NCBI GenBank assembly: GCA_020632925.1
Contig: JACKER010000012.1
Coordinates: forward strand, 186,001 to 250,000
DNA: 64,000 nucleotides
Origin: Alphaproteobacteria bacterium
Lineage (GTDB): Bacteria; Myxococcota_A; UBA796; GCA-2862545
Direction of reading: 5' to 3'
The notes beneath the pieces are model-generated. The model had not been told where the DNA came from. It saw nothing but the letters and a program-made list of their open reading frames with translations, and made no database searches. Below, one piece after another: positions 46,386 through 55,068 of this stretch; position 1 is the stretch's first letter; each line of letters starts with the position of its first letter. The position numbers and the translations under genes were made by a program.

Positions 46386-48152
46386 TTGAGCGGCGCGCTG
46401 GTGATGTGCACCACTCTCGGACCGCTGGTCGCGTCCACCGATGGTGGGCGGATCTCGGGGACGATCGGGGCCGCGCGCGCAGAGGGGACCGAGGGATGGC
46501 TGCAGGTCACGCACGGCGGCGTCCGCCTGTGGGAAGGCCCACTGTCGGGGCTCGAGCCGACCCCGCCGCCGCCCGACACCTCCTCGATCGCCCTGACCCA
46601 TGCCGCCGCCGCGGGTCTGCCCTCCTGCGAGGCCACCCGGATCCGCGTGGGCGCCTGGTCGGAGCCCGTCGACGTGCCCGAGGGCTCGCGGGTGGTCTGG
46701 CGGACGCCGTCCGATCTGCTGCTGCGGAGCGAGGAGGGGGTGACCCACCTCGTGTCGGTGCCCGCGGATCGCGCGCTGGCGGAGGCGCTGGCGGTCGAGA
46801 CGTCGGGCGTCTGGTGGAAGGACGGGTGGCTGCTGGCCGCCGACGGACCCTTCGTCCCCTCGTCCATGGAGCGCGTCGCACCCGGCGAGCCGATCCCGGG
46901 CCTCGCCGTGTTGATGGGCCTGACGCCGATGCCCCGCACGACGGTCCCGGTGGCCCCGCCGTGGCGAGACGGGGCCGAGGTCGCCGCGATGGTCGACGAG
47001 GTCCGCGCCAACGCCGGCCTGGACCCGATCCCGTGGGACCAGGGGCTCGCGGAGGCGGCGCTGCAGCACGCGGCCTACCTCGCGCTGCACGACCCCGATC
47101 CGCACACCCACCGCCAGGATCCGGACGACGCCTGGTTCGTCGGGACCTACCCCGAGGAGCGTGGCGGAGCCTGGGAGATCCTGCTCCGGCTCGGGAGCGC
47201 CACCCCCGAGGAGGTCCTCGCGCAGTGGCTCGCCGCGCCGTTCCACCGCCTGCCCCTGATCCGCCCGGGGGCGACGGGGATCGGGGTCGCGCACGTCGGG
47301 CGCAGCTGGGTGGCGGAGATCCGTGTCGACACGTCCGTCGGGCCCACGGGCGGCTGGCCGGGCCGGGGCGAGGTCGTCCCCACCGGGCGGTTCGAGGGGC
47401 ACGAGCAGCCCGACCCGCTCCCCCGATGGCAACACCCGGACGTGAGCTGGCCGACCGGGTGGCCGATCACGGTGTGGGATGCCCCGAAGACGCTCGAGGC
47501 CGTGGTCTCCTGCGACGGGGCGCGGCTGCCGTTCTACGTCGCGGACGCGGCGCTCGGGACACCGCGGGAGGCCGTGCACCTGATCCCGCGGTCCCCCCTG
47601 GCTCCGGGAGCGACCTGCGCCTGGAACGCGAGCTGGTCGGCGCTCGGCGAGCCCGACGCCGCAACCGCACCGCGCAAGGCGCCCGTGCCCTCCACCGTCA
47701 CCCGACGGGTCTCGGGGACGTTCCGGGTGGCGCCCGTCCCGACGGCGGTGACGGGGTTGCCCGGCGGGCTCGACGCAGTGCTCACCGAGGTGAACGCGCA
47801 GCGCGCGGCTTTCGGTCGCCCGCCGCTGACGCCGACGGCGCAGTCGGCCGCCCGCGCGCGGCTGCTGTCCGCCCGGACCCGCGCGATGAAGGAGGGGCTG
47901 TCGCCGAGCCGCGTTCCGGGCGTCGCCGGCGGAGAGCCCGACGACCCGAGGCCCGTCCAGCTCTGCACGCGGCCGGAGGAGCCCTTCGAGATCGACGAGA
48001 GCTGGCTGGACCCGAGCCTGGCCACGATCGGCGCAGACGATCGGGCGGTGGTGCTCACCTGGATCGGCGGACGCGGGGGAACGACCTCCTCCCTGGCCTC
48101 CCCGCGGACCTGTGTCTGGTTGTTCCCGGCCTCGGACCGCGGTCAGCCCTGA
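46386..48152 (+). CDS. CAP/SCP-domain protein with two CAP-like segments
   Basis: About 588 residues. The segment VDEVRANAGLDPIPWDQGLAEAALQHAAYLA-like followed by VLAQWLAAPFHRLPLIRPGATGIGVA is a CAP (PR-1/SCP) domain. A second shorter CAP-like start (LTEVNAQRAAFGRPPLTPTAQ) is near the C terminus. Paired Cys are present in the C-terminal half. No clear signal peptide is seen, which is odd for a CAP protein. TTG 46386 is chosen because GGGGAGG lies just upstream; GTG 46371, GTG 46401 or ATG 46404 are alternatives. It overlaps the convergent kinase gene by 10 bp. Confidence 0.7.
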   Translation: MSGALVMCTTLGPLVASTDGGRISGTIGAARAEGTEGWLQVTHGGVRLWEGPLSGLEPTPPPPDTSSIALTHAAAAGLPSCEATRIRVGAWSEPVDVPEGSRVVWRTPSDLLLRSEEGVTHLVSVPADRALAEALAVETSGVWWKDGWLLAADGPFVPSSMERVAPGEPIPGLAVLMGLTPMPRTTVPVAPPWRDGAEVAAMVDEVRANAGLDPIPWDQGLAEAALQHAAYLALHDPDPHTHRQDPDDAWFVGTYPEERGGAWEILLRLGSATPEEVLAQWLAAPFHRLPLIRPGATGIGVAHVGRSWVAEIRVDTSVGPTGGWPGRGEVVPTGRFEGHEQPDPLPRWQHPDVSWPTGWPITVWDAPKTLEAVVSCDGARLPFYVADAALGTPREAVHLIPRSPLAPGATCAWNASWSALGEPDAATAPRKAPVPSTVTRRVSGTFRVAPVPTAVTGLPGGLDAVLTEVNAQRAAFGRPPLTPTAQSAARARLLSARTRAMKEGLSPSRVPGVAGGEPDDPRPVQLCTRPEEPFEIDESWLDPSLATIGADDRAVVLTWIGGRGGTTSSLASPRTCVWLFPASDRGQP

Positions 48153-50014
48153 CGCGCGGCCTCGGCCACCAGCTGATCCACCGTGTCGAGGATCTGACGG
48201 GGATCGAAGGGCTTCTTCAGGAGTCCCGGACCATCAGGTCCCAGGTCCCCGGTGGACAGGAGCCCGCCCGTGATGAGGGTGACCCGCCGGGCCACGTCCG
48301 GGTGTCGCTCGGTGAGGCGCGCGAGCAGGTCCAGCCCGGACATCCGCGGCATCTGCACGTCGCACAGCACGAGGTCGAACCGGGCCCCCTCCTCGATGAT
48401 CCGCAGCGCCTCGTCGGCGCTCCCGGCGGTCTGGACGTCGTGGCGTCTCGCGAGGACCCGCTGGAGCGATCGAAGGAGCGCGGGCTCGTCGTCGACGAGC
48501 AGGACCCGGCCCCTCGTGGGCGCGGGCGCGGGCGTCCGGGTCGGCCGCGGCTCGTGCGCCGGCAGCGTGACGCGAAACGTGCTCCCGTGGCCGGTCCGCG
48601 TGCGGACCTGGACGGCACCCCCGTGCGCCTCGACGATGCCGTGGGCCACGGACAGCCCCAGCCCCGTTCCCTTGCCCTGCGGCTTGGTGGTGTAGAACGG
48701 CTCGAAGGCTCGCTTCAGCTGCTCGTCGGACATCCCGCAGCCGCGGTCCACGACCTCGACGAACACCCAGGTCTCCCCGTCGTGCCCGGCACGCACGGTG
48801 ATCGGGGCGAAGCGCTGGTCGACCTCCATGGCGTGGGTGGCGTTGACCAGGAGGTTGACGAGCACCTGCCCGAGGCGCGCCTCGTCGCCGTACACCACCG
48901 GGTCGCCTTCGACCTCGACCTCCACCTCGAAGCGCCGGCGCCGGTTGGCCTCGGTCACCGTGATCGCGTACCGGATCACGTCCGCGAGACGGACAGGCTC
49001 CCGACTCGCTGGTGTCGCGCGGCCGAAGCTCCGGAAGTCCTCCACGATCTTGGAGATGCGCTGGGCGCCGTCCAACGCGTCCTCGAGCGCCTGGACCTCG
49101 TCCAGCGACCGTCCGTCGGCCGAGAGCGACTCGATCGCGTAGTGGAGGTTGCCGACCACGAACGCGAGCGGGTTGTTGATCTCGTGGGCCACCCCGGCGG
49201 CCATGGTGCCGAACGTGGCCAGGCGTTCGGCGTGCTCCAGCTGCTGGCGGAGCTGACGCTCGCGCTCGATGTCGTGCATCACCGCGACCGTGCCCAGCAG
49301 GTGGTCGCCGTCCACCACCCGCGCCACCGTGGTGCTCACGAGGAACTCCCTGCCGTCGCGCCCCACGACCCTGGCAGCCGCGATGGGGTCCGGCTCCGTA
49401 CCGCCGAGAGCGGTCGCCACCCCGTTGTCCCGCGGCTCGTTCGACCGATCGTCCATCAGCTCCAACACACGCTCCACGGGACGTCCGCGCGCTTCGGTCT
49501 CCTCCCAGCCGGTGAGGGTCTCCGCGGTCGGGTTGAGCAGGGTCACGCGGCCGGTCGCGTCGGTCGTCACCACCCCGTCCCGGATGCAGCGGAGCGTGGT
49601 GGAGAACAGCCGCTCGCGCTCGCGGAGGGACCGCTCCAGGTGGTGTCGTTGCAGCGCGACCTCGACGGCGGTCTGCAGCTCCTGGCGATGGAAGGGTTTG
49701 AGGAGGTAGGCGAAGGGCTCGGTCGCCTTGGCGCGCTCGAGCGTCGTCCCGTCACGGTGCGCCGTGAGGTAGATCACCGGCAGTCGGAGCTCGTCGCGGA
49801 TCCTGCCGGCCGCGGTGATGCCGTCCTGGGGTCCCTTGAGGTGGACGTCCATCAGGACGAGGTCGGGGTGGTTCGCCCGGGCCATGTCCACGGCCTCCTC
49901 GGCGGTGTCGGCCACCCCGACGACCTCGAAGCCGAGGTCGATCAGCGAGTGCTCGATGTCCCACGCGGTGATCCCTTCGTCCTCCACCACGAGGATCCGG
50001 GTTCGCACGGTCAT
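48143..50014 (-). CDS. Hybrid histidine kinase REC-PAS-HisKA-HATPase-REC
   Basis: A 623-residue cytoplasmic hybrid kinase. An N-terminal receiver has phospho-Asp 56 in LVLMDVHLKG. A PAS domain follows (IRDGVVTTDATGRVTLLN). The HisKA box GVAHEINNPLA has His near 277, and the ATPase domain has N box LVNATHAM and G boxes DRGCGMS and GTGLGLSVAHG. The C-terminal receiver has its Asp in LVLCDVQMPRMSG. All phospho-residues are intact, and no DNA-binding output is present. ATG 50014 overlaps the stop of the upstream sensor kinase, so the pair probably forms one pathway. Confidence 0.92.
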   Translation of the reverse strand: MTVRTRILVVEDEGITAWDIEHSLIDLGFEVVGVADTAEEAVDMARANHPDLVLMDVHLKGPQDGITAAGRIRDELRLPVIYLTAHRDGTTLERAKATEPFAYLLKPFHRQELQTAVEVALQRHHLERSLRERERLFSTTLRCIRDGVVTTDATGRVTLLNPTAETLTGWEETEARGRPVERVLELMDDRSNEPRDNGVATALGGTEPDPIAAARVVGRDGREFLVSTTVARVVDGDHLLGTVAVMHDIERERQLRQQLEHAERLATFGTMAAGVAHEINNPLAFVVGNLHYAIESLSADGRSLDEVQALEDALDGAQRISKIVEDFRSFGRATPASREPVRLADVIRYAITVTEANRRRRFEVEVEVEGDPVVYGDEARLGQVLVNLLVNATHAMEVDQRFAPITVRAGHDGETWVFVEVVDRGCGMSDEQLKRAFEPFYTTKPQGKGTGLGLSVAHGIVEAHGGAVQVRTRTGHGSTFRVTLPAHEPRPTRTPAPAPTRGRVLLVDDEPALLRSLQRVLARRHDVQTAGSADEALRIIEEGARFDLVLCDVQMPRMSGLDLLARLTERHPDVARRVTLITGGLLSTGDLGPDGPGLLKKPFDPRQILDTVDQLVAEAARQG

Positions 50015-51024
50015 TCGACCTCCACCTTCAGCGTTGCCGAGGTCCCGTTGCCCACGTCCCACCCCACGGCGCTCCCCAGCTGACGGGCGAGCGTCGCCAC
50101 GAGCCTCAGTCCCATCGTCCGCGCGCTCGCCGGCTGTAGGCCCGGCGACATCCCGATGCCGTCGTCGGCGACCGAGACCACCACCAGGGACCCCTCGCGG
50201 GCGAGCCGGACGCGGATCCGCCCTGCACGTCCGTCGGGGAAGGCGTGCTCGAGCGCGTTGGTGACGAGCTCGTTGACCACCAGACCGCACGGAACGGCGA
50301 GATCCACGGGGAGCGCGACGGTCGGGTCCAGATCGAGGTCCAACACGACCGAGGGCTGCGCCGTGGCCTGCGTGAGGTGGCTCGTGAGGTTCCGCAGGTA
50401 GGACGAGAAGTCGACGCGGGTGAGGGTCTCGCTGCGGTAGAGCATCTCGTGGACCAGCGCGATGGCGTGGATCCGCTGCTGCGCCTCCCGGAGCACGGCG
50501 ACCGACGTGAGGTCCTCCGTGAACCGCGACTGCAGCGACAGCAGGCTGGCGACCACCTGGAGGTTGTTCTTCACGCGGTGGTGGAGCTCCCGGAACAGCG
50601 TCTCCGTCTCGGCGAGCGAGGCCTCGAGCCGCGCCTGCATCCGCCGACGCTCGGTGATGTCGACCACCGACGCGACGGTGACCGTGCCGTCGTCCACGAC
50701 CAGCGGGTTCAGCCCGATCTCGAGCGGCACCTCGGAGCCGTCCTTGCGCACGCCGTACAGGTCGCGTCCCGCGCCCATGGGACGGGCCTCGGGTGCAGAG
50801 AAGAAGGCGCGACGGCTGTTGGGGTGCTGGGCGCGGACGCGCTCTGGCACCAGCATCTCCACGCGTTGACCGATCAGCTCGTGGCGGGCGTACCCGAAGA
50901 GGTCCTCGATGTGGCGGTTCACGATCACGATCCGCCCCTGCTCGTCGACGACCAGCATGCCGGTGGGGGCCGCCTCCAGCGCCTGCCGCACGAGCGCGTC
51001 GTGCCTGACCTGATCGACACCCAC
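50011..51024 (-). CDS. PAS-domain sensor histidine kinase (HisKA_2 type)
   Basis: About 337 residues. A PAS domain (AAPTGMLVVDEQGRIVIVNRHIE-like, then RKDGSEVPLEIGLNPL) is followed by the HisKA_2 phospho-acceptor box FRELHHRVKNNLQVVASLL and a HATPase domain (VVNELVTNALEHAF, DDGIGMSP). There is no membrane segment, so it senses a cytoplasmic cue. Start is uncertain among GTG 51024, 51030 and 51033. It is coupled by ATGA to the hybrid kinase downstream and divergent from the carboxylase gene. Confidence 0.88.
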   Translation of the reverse strand: MGVDQVRHDALVRQALEAAPTGMLVVDEQGRIVIVNRHIEDLFGYARHELIGQRVEMLVPERVRAQHPNSRRAFFSAPEARPMGAGRDLYGVRKDGSEVPLEIGLNPLVVDDGTVTVASVVDITERRRMQARLEASLAETETLFRELHHRVKNNLQVVASLLSLQSRFTEDLTSVAVLREAQQRIHAIALVHEMLYRSETLTRVDFSSYLRNLTSHLTQATAQPSVVLDLDLDPTVALPVDLAVPCGLVVNELVTNALEHAFPDGRAGRIRVRLAREGSLVVVSVADDGIGMSPGLQPASARTMGLRLVATLARQLGSAVGWDVGNGTSATLKVEVE

Positions 51025-51139
51025 GCCCACCACCCTGGCGACGCTGTAACGTCGGTTCTGGCGGTGTCCGGAGATTCCTGCGGACGTCGGCGCACACGGC
51101 GGGAGGGCTGAGGTACCGTGCCGGGCCGAGGAGCCCAGG

Positions 51140-53125
51140 ATGCCGATCCACACCGTGTTCGTGGCCAACCGCGCCGAGATCGCTCGCCGCGTCTTCCGGA
51201 CGGCGCGACGCCTGGGGATGGGGACGGTCGCGGTTGCCAGCGAGGCCGACCGGAGCCTGCCGCACGCGCGGGAGGCGGACCGGACGGTGCTGTTGGACGG
51301 CCCCTCGGACGCGAGCTCGACCTACCTGGACGGGGCCCGCATGATCGAGGCCGCGAAGCGTGCGGGCGCGGACGCGATCCATCCCGGATACGGCTTCCTC
51401 GCGGAGAACGCCGCCTTTGCCGAGGCGGTCGCGGCCGCCGGGCTCACGTGGATCGGCCCTCCGCCATCGGCCATCCGCGCGATGGGTGACAAGGCGGCCG
51501 CGAGGCGGGTGGCCGCGGAACACGGCGTGGACGTGGTCCCGGGCTTCGACGGGAGCCAGGACGAGGGCGAGCTGCTCGCCGCCGCCGAGCGCGTGGGCTT
51601 CCCGGTGCTGCTCAAGGCGACGGCCGGGGGAGGGGGCCGCGGTATGCGTCGGGTCGACACCGCCGCCGAGCTGCCCGAGGCGCTGCGGAGCGCGAAGCGC
51701 GAGGCGCTGGCGGCCTTCGGGTCGGACGACGTGATCCTCGAGCGGTACGTGACGGGTCCGCGCCACCTCGAGGTCCAGGTGATCGCCGATGCTCACGGCG
51801 CCGTCCTGGCGCTCGGGGAGCGCGAGTGCAGCATCCAGCGCCGCCACCAGAAGGTGATCGAGGAGGCGCCGTCCCCGATGGTCGACGCCGCCATGCGCGA
51901 GCGGCTCCAGGAGGCCGCGGTGCGGGTCGCGCGGGCCGTGGGGTACGTCGGCGCGGGCACGGTGGAGTTCGTCGCCGACGCGAGCGGGGCGTTCTGGTTC
52001 CTGGAGATGAACACCCGCCTGCAGGTGGAACACCCGGTCACCGAGCTCGTCACGGGCCTCGACCTGGTGGAGCTCCAGCTCCGGGTGGCGGACGGCGAGC
52101 CGCTGCCGCTGCGTCAGGAGGACGTGGTGCTGCGCGGCTGGGCCATCGAGGCGCGGCTGGTGGCCGAGGATCCGATGCGCGACTGGCTCCCCGCCACCGG
52201 CGCCGCCCACCGGGTCCACGTGCCGGTGGAGGAGGGGATCCGGGTGGACGGCGGGTTCGAGGACGGCGACGTCGTCAGCCCGTACTACGACGCGATGCTC
52301 GCGAAGATCATCGCCTCCGGCCCGGACCGCGCGACCGCCACGCGCCGCCTGCGTCGGGCGGTGGAGGGGGCGTGGGTCCCCGGTCTGGTCACGAACCTGC
52401 CGCTCCTGCGCCAGATCCTCGCCGACGAGCGCTGGAGCGCGGCGGACCTGGACACCGCCTTCCTCGCGCGCGCCGGGCTGCCGCGGCCGCCGCCGGTGGA
52501 CCTGCGGGTGGGGGTGCTCGCGGCGGTGGCCCTGGGCTCGTGGGAGCGGCGCGGCGGCCCGGGTCCCGCGGGGTTCCGCACCTTCGGTCGCGCGCGCCAG
52601 CACGACCGCTTCCGGTATGGCGCCGAGGAGGTGGACGCCTGGTGGACGCCGACGCACGGTGGCGGTCTGTCCGTGGAGGCCCTGGGCGAGACGAGCGCCG
52701 TGACCGTGCTGGGCCGCGAGGGCGACGCGCTCGAGCTCGTGGTGGACGGGGTGCGCCAGCGCTGGCGCGTGCTGCGGGTGGCGGCGGTCGCCGGGCGCGC
52801 CTCGCTCGACGACGGCGATCTGGTCTACGTCCACACCGGGCGGCTCGAGTCCGTCGTGGAGCTCGCACCGCGCTTCCCGGCGGTGGGCGCGGGGGACGAC
52901 GAGCCCGGCGCCTGCACGGCACCCACCCCCGGGAAGGTGGTGGCGGTCGCGGTGACCCCGGGCGACGCGGTGACCCGCGGCCAGCGCCTCGTCACCCTCG
53001 AGGCGATGAAGATGGAGCACGCGGTGCTCGCCCCCCACGACGGCGTGGTGGCCGACGTCCGCGCGGAGGTCGGCCAACAGGTGGCGGAGGGCGAGCTCCT
53101 GGTGCGGCTCGAGGCCGCGGAGTAG
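51140..53125 (+). CDS. Acyl-CoA carboxylase alpha subunit (biotin carboxylase + BCCP fusion)
   Basis: A 661-residue biotin-dependent enzyme subunit. The biotin carboxylase part has VFVANRAEIARRVFRTARRL, ATP-grasp loop GGGGRGMRR, ERECSIQRRHQK and EMNTRLQVEHPVTEL. The C-terminal biotinyl domain has EAMKMEH with the biotinylated Lys near 624. This layout is that of alpha subunits of propionyl-, methylcrotonyl- or acetyl-CoA carboxylases. No carboxyltransferase beta subunit is in the window, so the acyl-CoA substrate is unresolved. ATG 51140 has GAGGAG upstream. Confidence 0.92.
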   Translation: MPIHTVFVANRAEIARRVFRTARRLGMGTVAVASEADRSLPHAREADRTVLLDGPSDASSTYLDGARMIEAAKRAGADAIHPGYGFLAENAAFAEAVAAAGLTWIGPPPSAIRAMGDKAAARRVAAEHGVDVVPGFDGSQDEGELLAAAERVGFPVLLKATAGGGGRGMRRVDTAAELPEALRSAKREALAAFGSDDVILERYVTGPRHLEVQVIADAHGAVLALGERECSIQRRHQKVIEEAPSPMVDAAMRERLQEAAVRVARAVGYVGAGTVEFVADASGAFWFLEMNTRLQVEHPVTELVTGLDLVELQLRVADGEPLPLRQEDVVLRGWAIEARLVAEDPMRDWLPATGAAHRVHVPVEEGIRVDGGFEDGDVVSPYYDAMLAKIIASGPDRATATRRLRRAVEGAWVPGLVTNLPLLRQILADERWSAADLDTAFLARAGLPRPPPVDLRVGVLAAVALGSWERRGGPGPAGFRTFGRARQHDRFRYGAEEVDAWWTPTHGGGLSVEALGETSAVTVLGREGDALELVVDGVRQRWRVLRVAAVAGRASLDDGDLVYVHTGRLESVVELAPRFPAVGAGDDEPGACTAPTPGKVVAVAVTPGDAVTRGQRLVTLEAMKMEHAVLAPHDGVVADVRAEVGQQVAEGELLVRLEAAE

Positions 53126-53131
53126 CCCTGC

Positions 53132-55000
53132 TCAGTAGACGTTCACCGACGTCGCGTGGAAGCCCCGCTTCACGCCGCCACCGTCCGTGACCAGCCGGAT
53201 GCGGATCGTGTCGCCCGGGACCTGGACGCTGTCGAAGTCGGTCTGGAGCCCGTCGAGCACCTGGTAGAGGTTGCCCTCCCCGTCGTAGACGTAGACGTAG
53301 TCGTGCCCGGTCTGGGTCTCGACCCCGTAGAAGTGGACGGACAGCGCGTTCGCGCCGGGGTGCGTGTAGACCGCCTCGAGGTCCTTGTTGTTCCCGTAGT
53401 GCTGCTGCGCGTCGCGCACGTGGCTCAGCACCGTGTTCACCACCGTCTGCACCTGGGTGTACGTCGCGGGCGGTGACAGCTCGCGGGAGAGGCCCTGCTC
53501 GATCATCGCGCGCTTCACGATCTCGCGGGTGGGGTGGCCATAGAGCGCCTCGGCCGCCACCAGCAGCTCGTCGACCGACTCGGCGACGGTCGGGTTCGCG
53601 GGGACGCCGAACTGGCTCTCGACGACGATCGTGTCCATCACGTCGGCGCCGAGCTCCTCGCGTGCCCGCCACAGCGCCGCGGACCACAGCTCGCCGTTGG
53701 CGTGCGGGTCGGCGAAGCCGCCGGTCTGCCAGCGCTCGGGGTAGTGCTTGCGGCTGTCGAGGCGGCGGATGCAGGCCATGCCGAACGAGGAGGCGTCCCA
53801 CTCGCCCATGCACAGCGGGTCGTTCGCCACGTTCGCGTAGGCGTTGGTGACCGAGCTGCTCAGGTAGTCGCCGAAGCCCTCGCCGAGCGAGGGGGCGTCG
53901 CCGTAGTTGTACGTCCCCTGGTCGTCCTGCAGCGCGTGGCCGTACTCGTGGATGACCACGTCCGCGTCCTCGCCGTCGTCCACGCCGCCGGTACCGGTCG
54001 TGATCTCGCGGGTCGAGGGCGTGTACCAGGCGTTGTCCATGAACGAGCCGTTCACCACCACGACCTGGCGGCGGGCGTTCGCGTCGACGAAGCCCAGCTC
54101 CTGCAGGTGGTTCTGGGTCCGGTCGAGGTGGAAGTAGACGTTGACCTCCTCGAACCGGTCGTCGCTGCGGGTGTAGTCGTACGACAGCGTGGCCTCGTTC
54201 GCGCGGCCCTGCTGGCGGGCGTCGACCCAGTCGCCACGCAGGTAGCCGGAGCCGTCCAGGCGCGGGAGCTCCACCCAGGACCGGGCGTTGGTCAGCGTGG
54301 CGCTGTCCCGATCGTTGTTGTCGGCGATGTTCTGGCCCGTCACCGCCTCGGGGTTCGGGTCGAACACGTAGCCGTGGCCGGTGTCGAAGTGGCGCAGGTC
54401 GATCGCGTCCACCAGCTCGCCCGTGGTGGCGTCCACCACGACCCGCCAGTCGGCGCCACCCTCGACCACCACGCTCACCCGGTGGACCAGCCGGTCCTCG
54501 AGCCAGCCGGTCTCGACCGCGGGGGCCATCGCCTCGCGCTCGCCGTCGGCCAGCACCTCGCGGGCCAGGAGCACCGCCTCGTCGGCGTCCACGACCACCA
54601 TCGGGTCGACCTCGGTCGCCGCGTGCAGATCGAGGCGGCCGGCGCGCACGACGCCCTGGTCGACGCGCATCACCGCGTCGCCGTCGAGGACCGGGAAGCC
54701 CCCGTGGCTCTCGGTGACGCGGACCCAGGTCCCGCTGACGCCCTGGCGCACTCGCTCCACGTCGAAGCGGGCGCCGTCGAGGCCCATCGCCGGTGCCAGA
54801 TCGTCGAGCAGGCCGATCACGGCGTCCTCCGCAGGCCCGGTGATCGGGATCGCCGCATGGAAGGAAGCCAGCCGGCCGTCGTCGTGGGACGAGGCCTGGA
54901 CCGGTCCGACCGACCGCGCCTGGAGCTCGGCGAGGACGTCGGGAGCGCCCTCCTCGCTGCAAGCGGCGAGGACGACGAGGAACGGAACGACAGAACGCAT
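53132..55000 (-). CDS. Secreted zinc metallopeptidase, M36/fungalysin-like lipoprotein
   Basis: A 622-residue predicted lipoprotein (MRSVVPFLVVLAAC signal with lipobox). An N-terminal FTP/PepSY-like propeptide region runs to about residue 200. The catalytic domain has HEYGHALQDD near 350 and the third zinc ligand Glu in LGEGFGDY about 20 residues later, as in M4/M36 peptidases. The C-terminal ~110 residues form a beta-rich CUB/PPC-like domain (FYGVETQTGHDYVYVYDGEG-like). ATG 55000 follows AAGGGGG. It probably degrades extracellular protein; anchoring to the outer membrane is inferred. Confidence 0.9.
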   Translation of the reverse strand: MRSVVPFLVVLAACSEEGAPDVLAELQARSVGPVQASSHDDGRLASFHAAIPITGPAEDAVIGLLDDLAPAMGLDGARFDVERVRQGVSGTWVRVTESHGGFPVLDGDAVMRVDQGVVRAGRLDLHAATEVDPMVVVDADEAVLLAREVLADGEREAMAPAVETGWLEDRLVHRVSVVVEGGADWRVVVDATTGELVDAIDLRHFDTGHGYVFDPNPEAVTGQNIADNNDRDSATLTNARSWVELPRLDGSGYLRGDWVDARQQGRANEATLSYDYTRSDDRFEEVNVYFHLDRTQNHLQELGFVDANARRQVVVVNGSFMDNAWYTPSTREITTGTGGVDDGEDADVVIHEYGHALQDDQGTYNYGDAPSLGEGFGDYLSSSVTNAYANVANDPLCMGEWDASSFGMACIRRLDSRKHYPERWQTGGFADPHANGELWSAALWRAREELGADVMDTIVVESQFGVPANPTVAESVDELLVAAEALYGHPTREIVKRAMIEQGLSRELSPPATYTQVQTVVNTVLSHVRDAQQHYGNNKDLEAVYTHPGANALSVHFYGVETQTGHDYVYVYDGEGNLYQVLDGLQTDFDSVQVPGDTIRIRLVTDGGGVKRGFHATSVNVY

Positions 55001-55068
55001 GCACACACCCCCTTCAAGGCGTGCGAAACGTCTCCCTCCCCCCGTCCGGTCGCTGTCAAGGGGTTGTA

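Noticed and set aside
55054..55059. Perfect TTGACA on the minus strand upstream of the metallopeptidase gene
   Set aside because: No acceptable -10 lies 16-18 bp downstream; the region there is G-rich.
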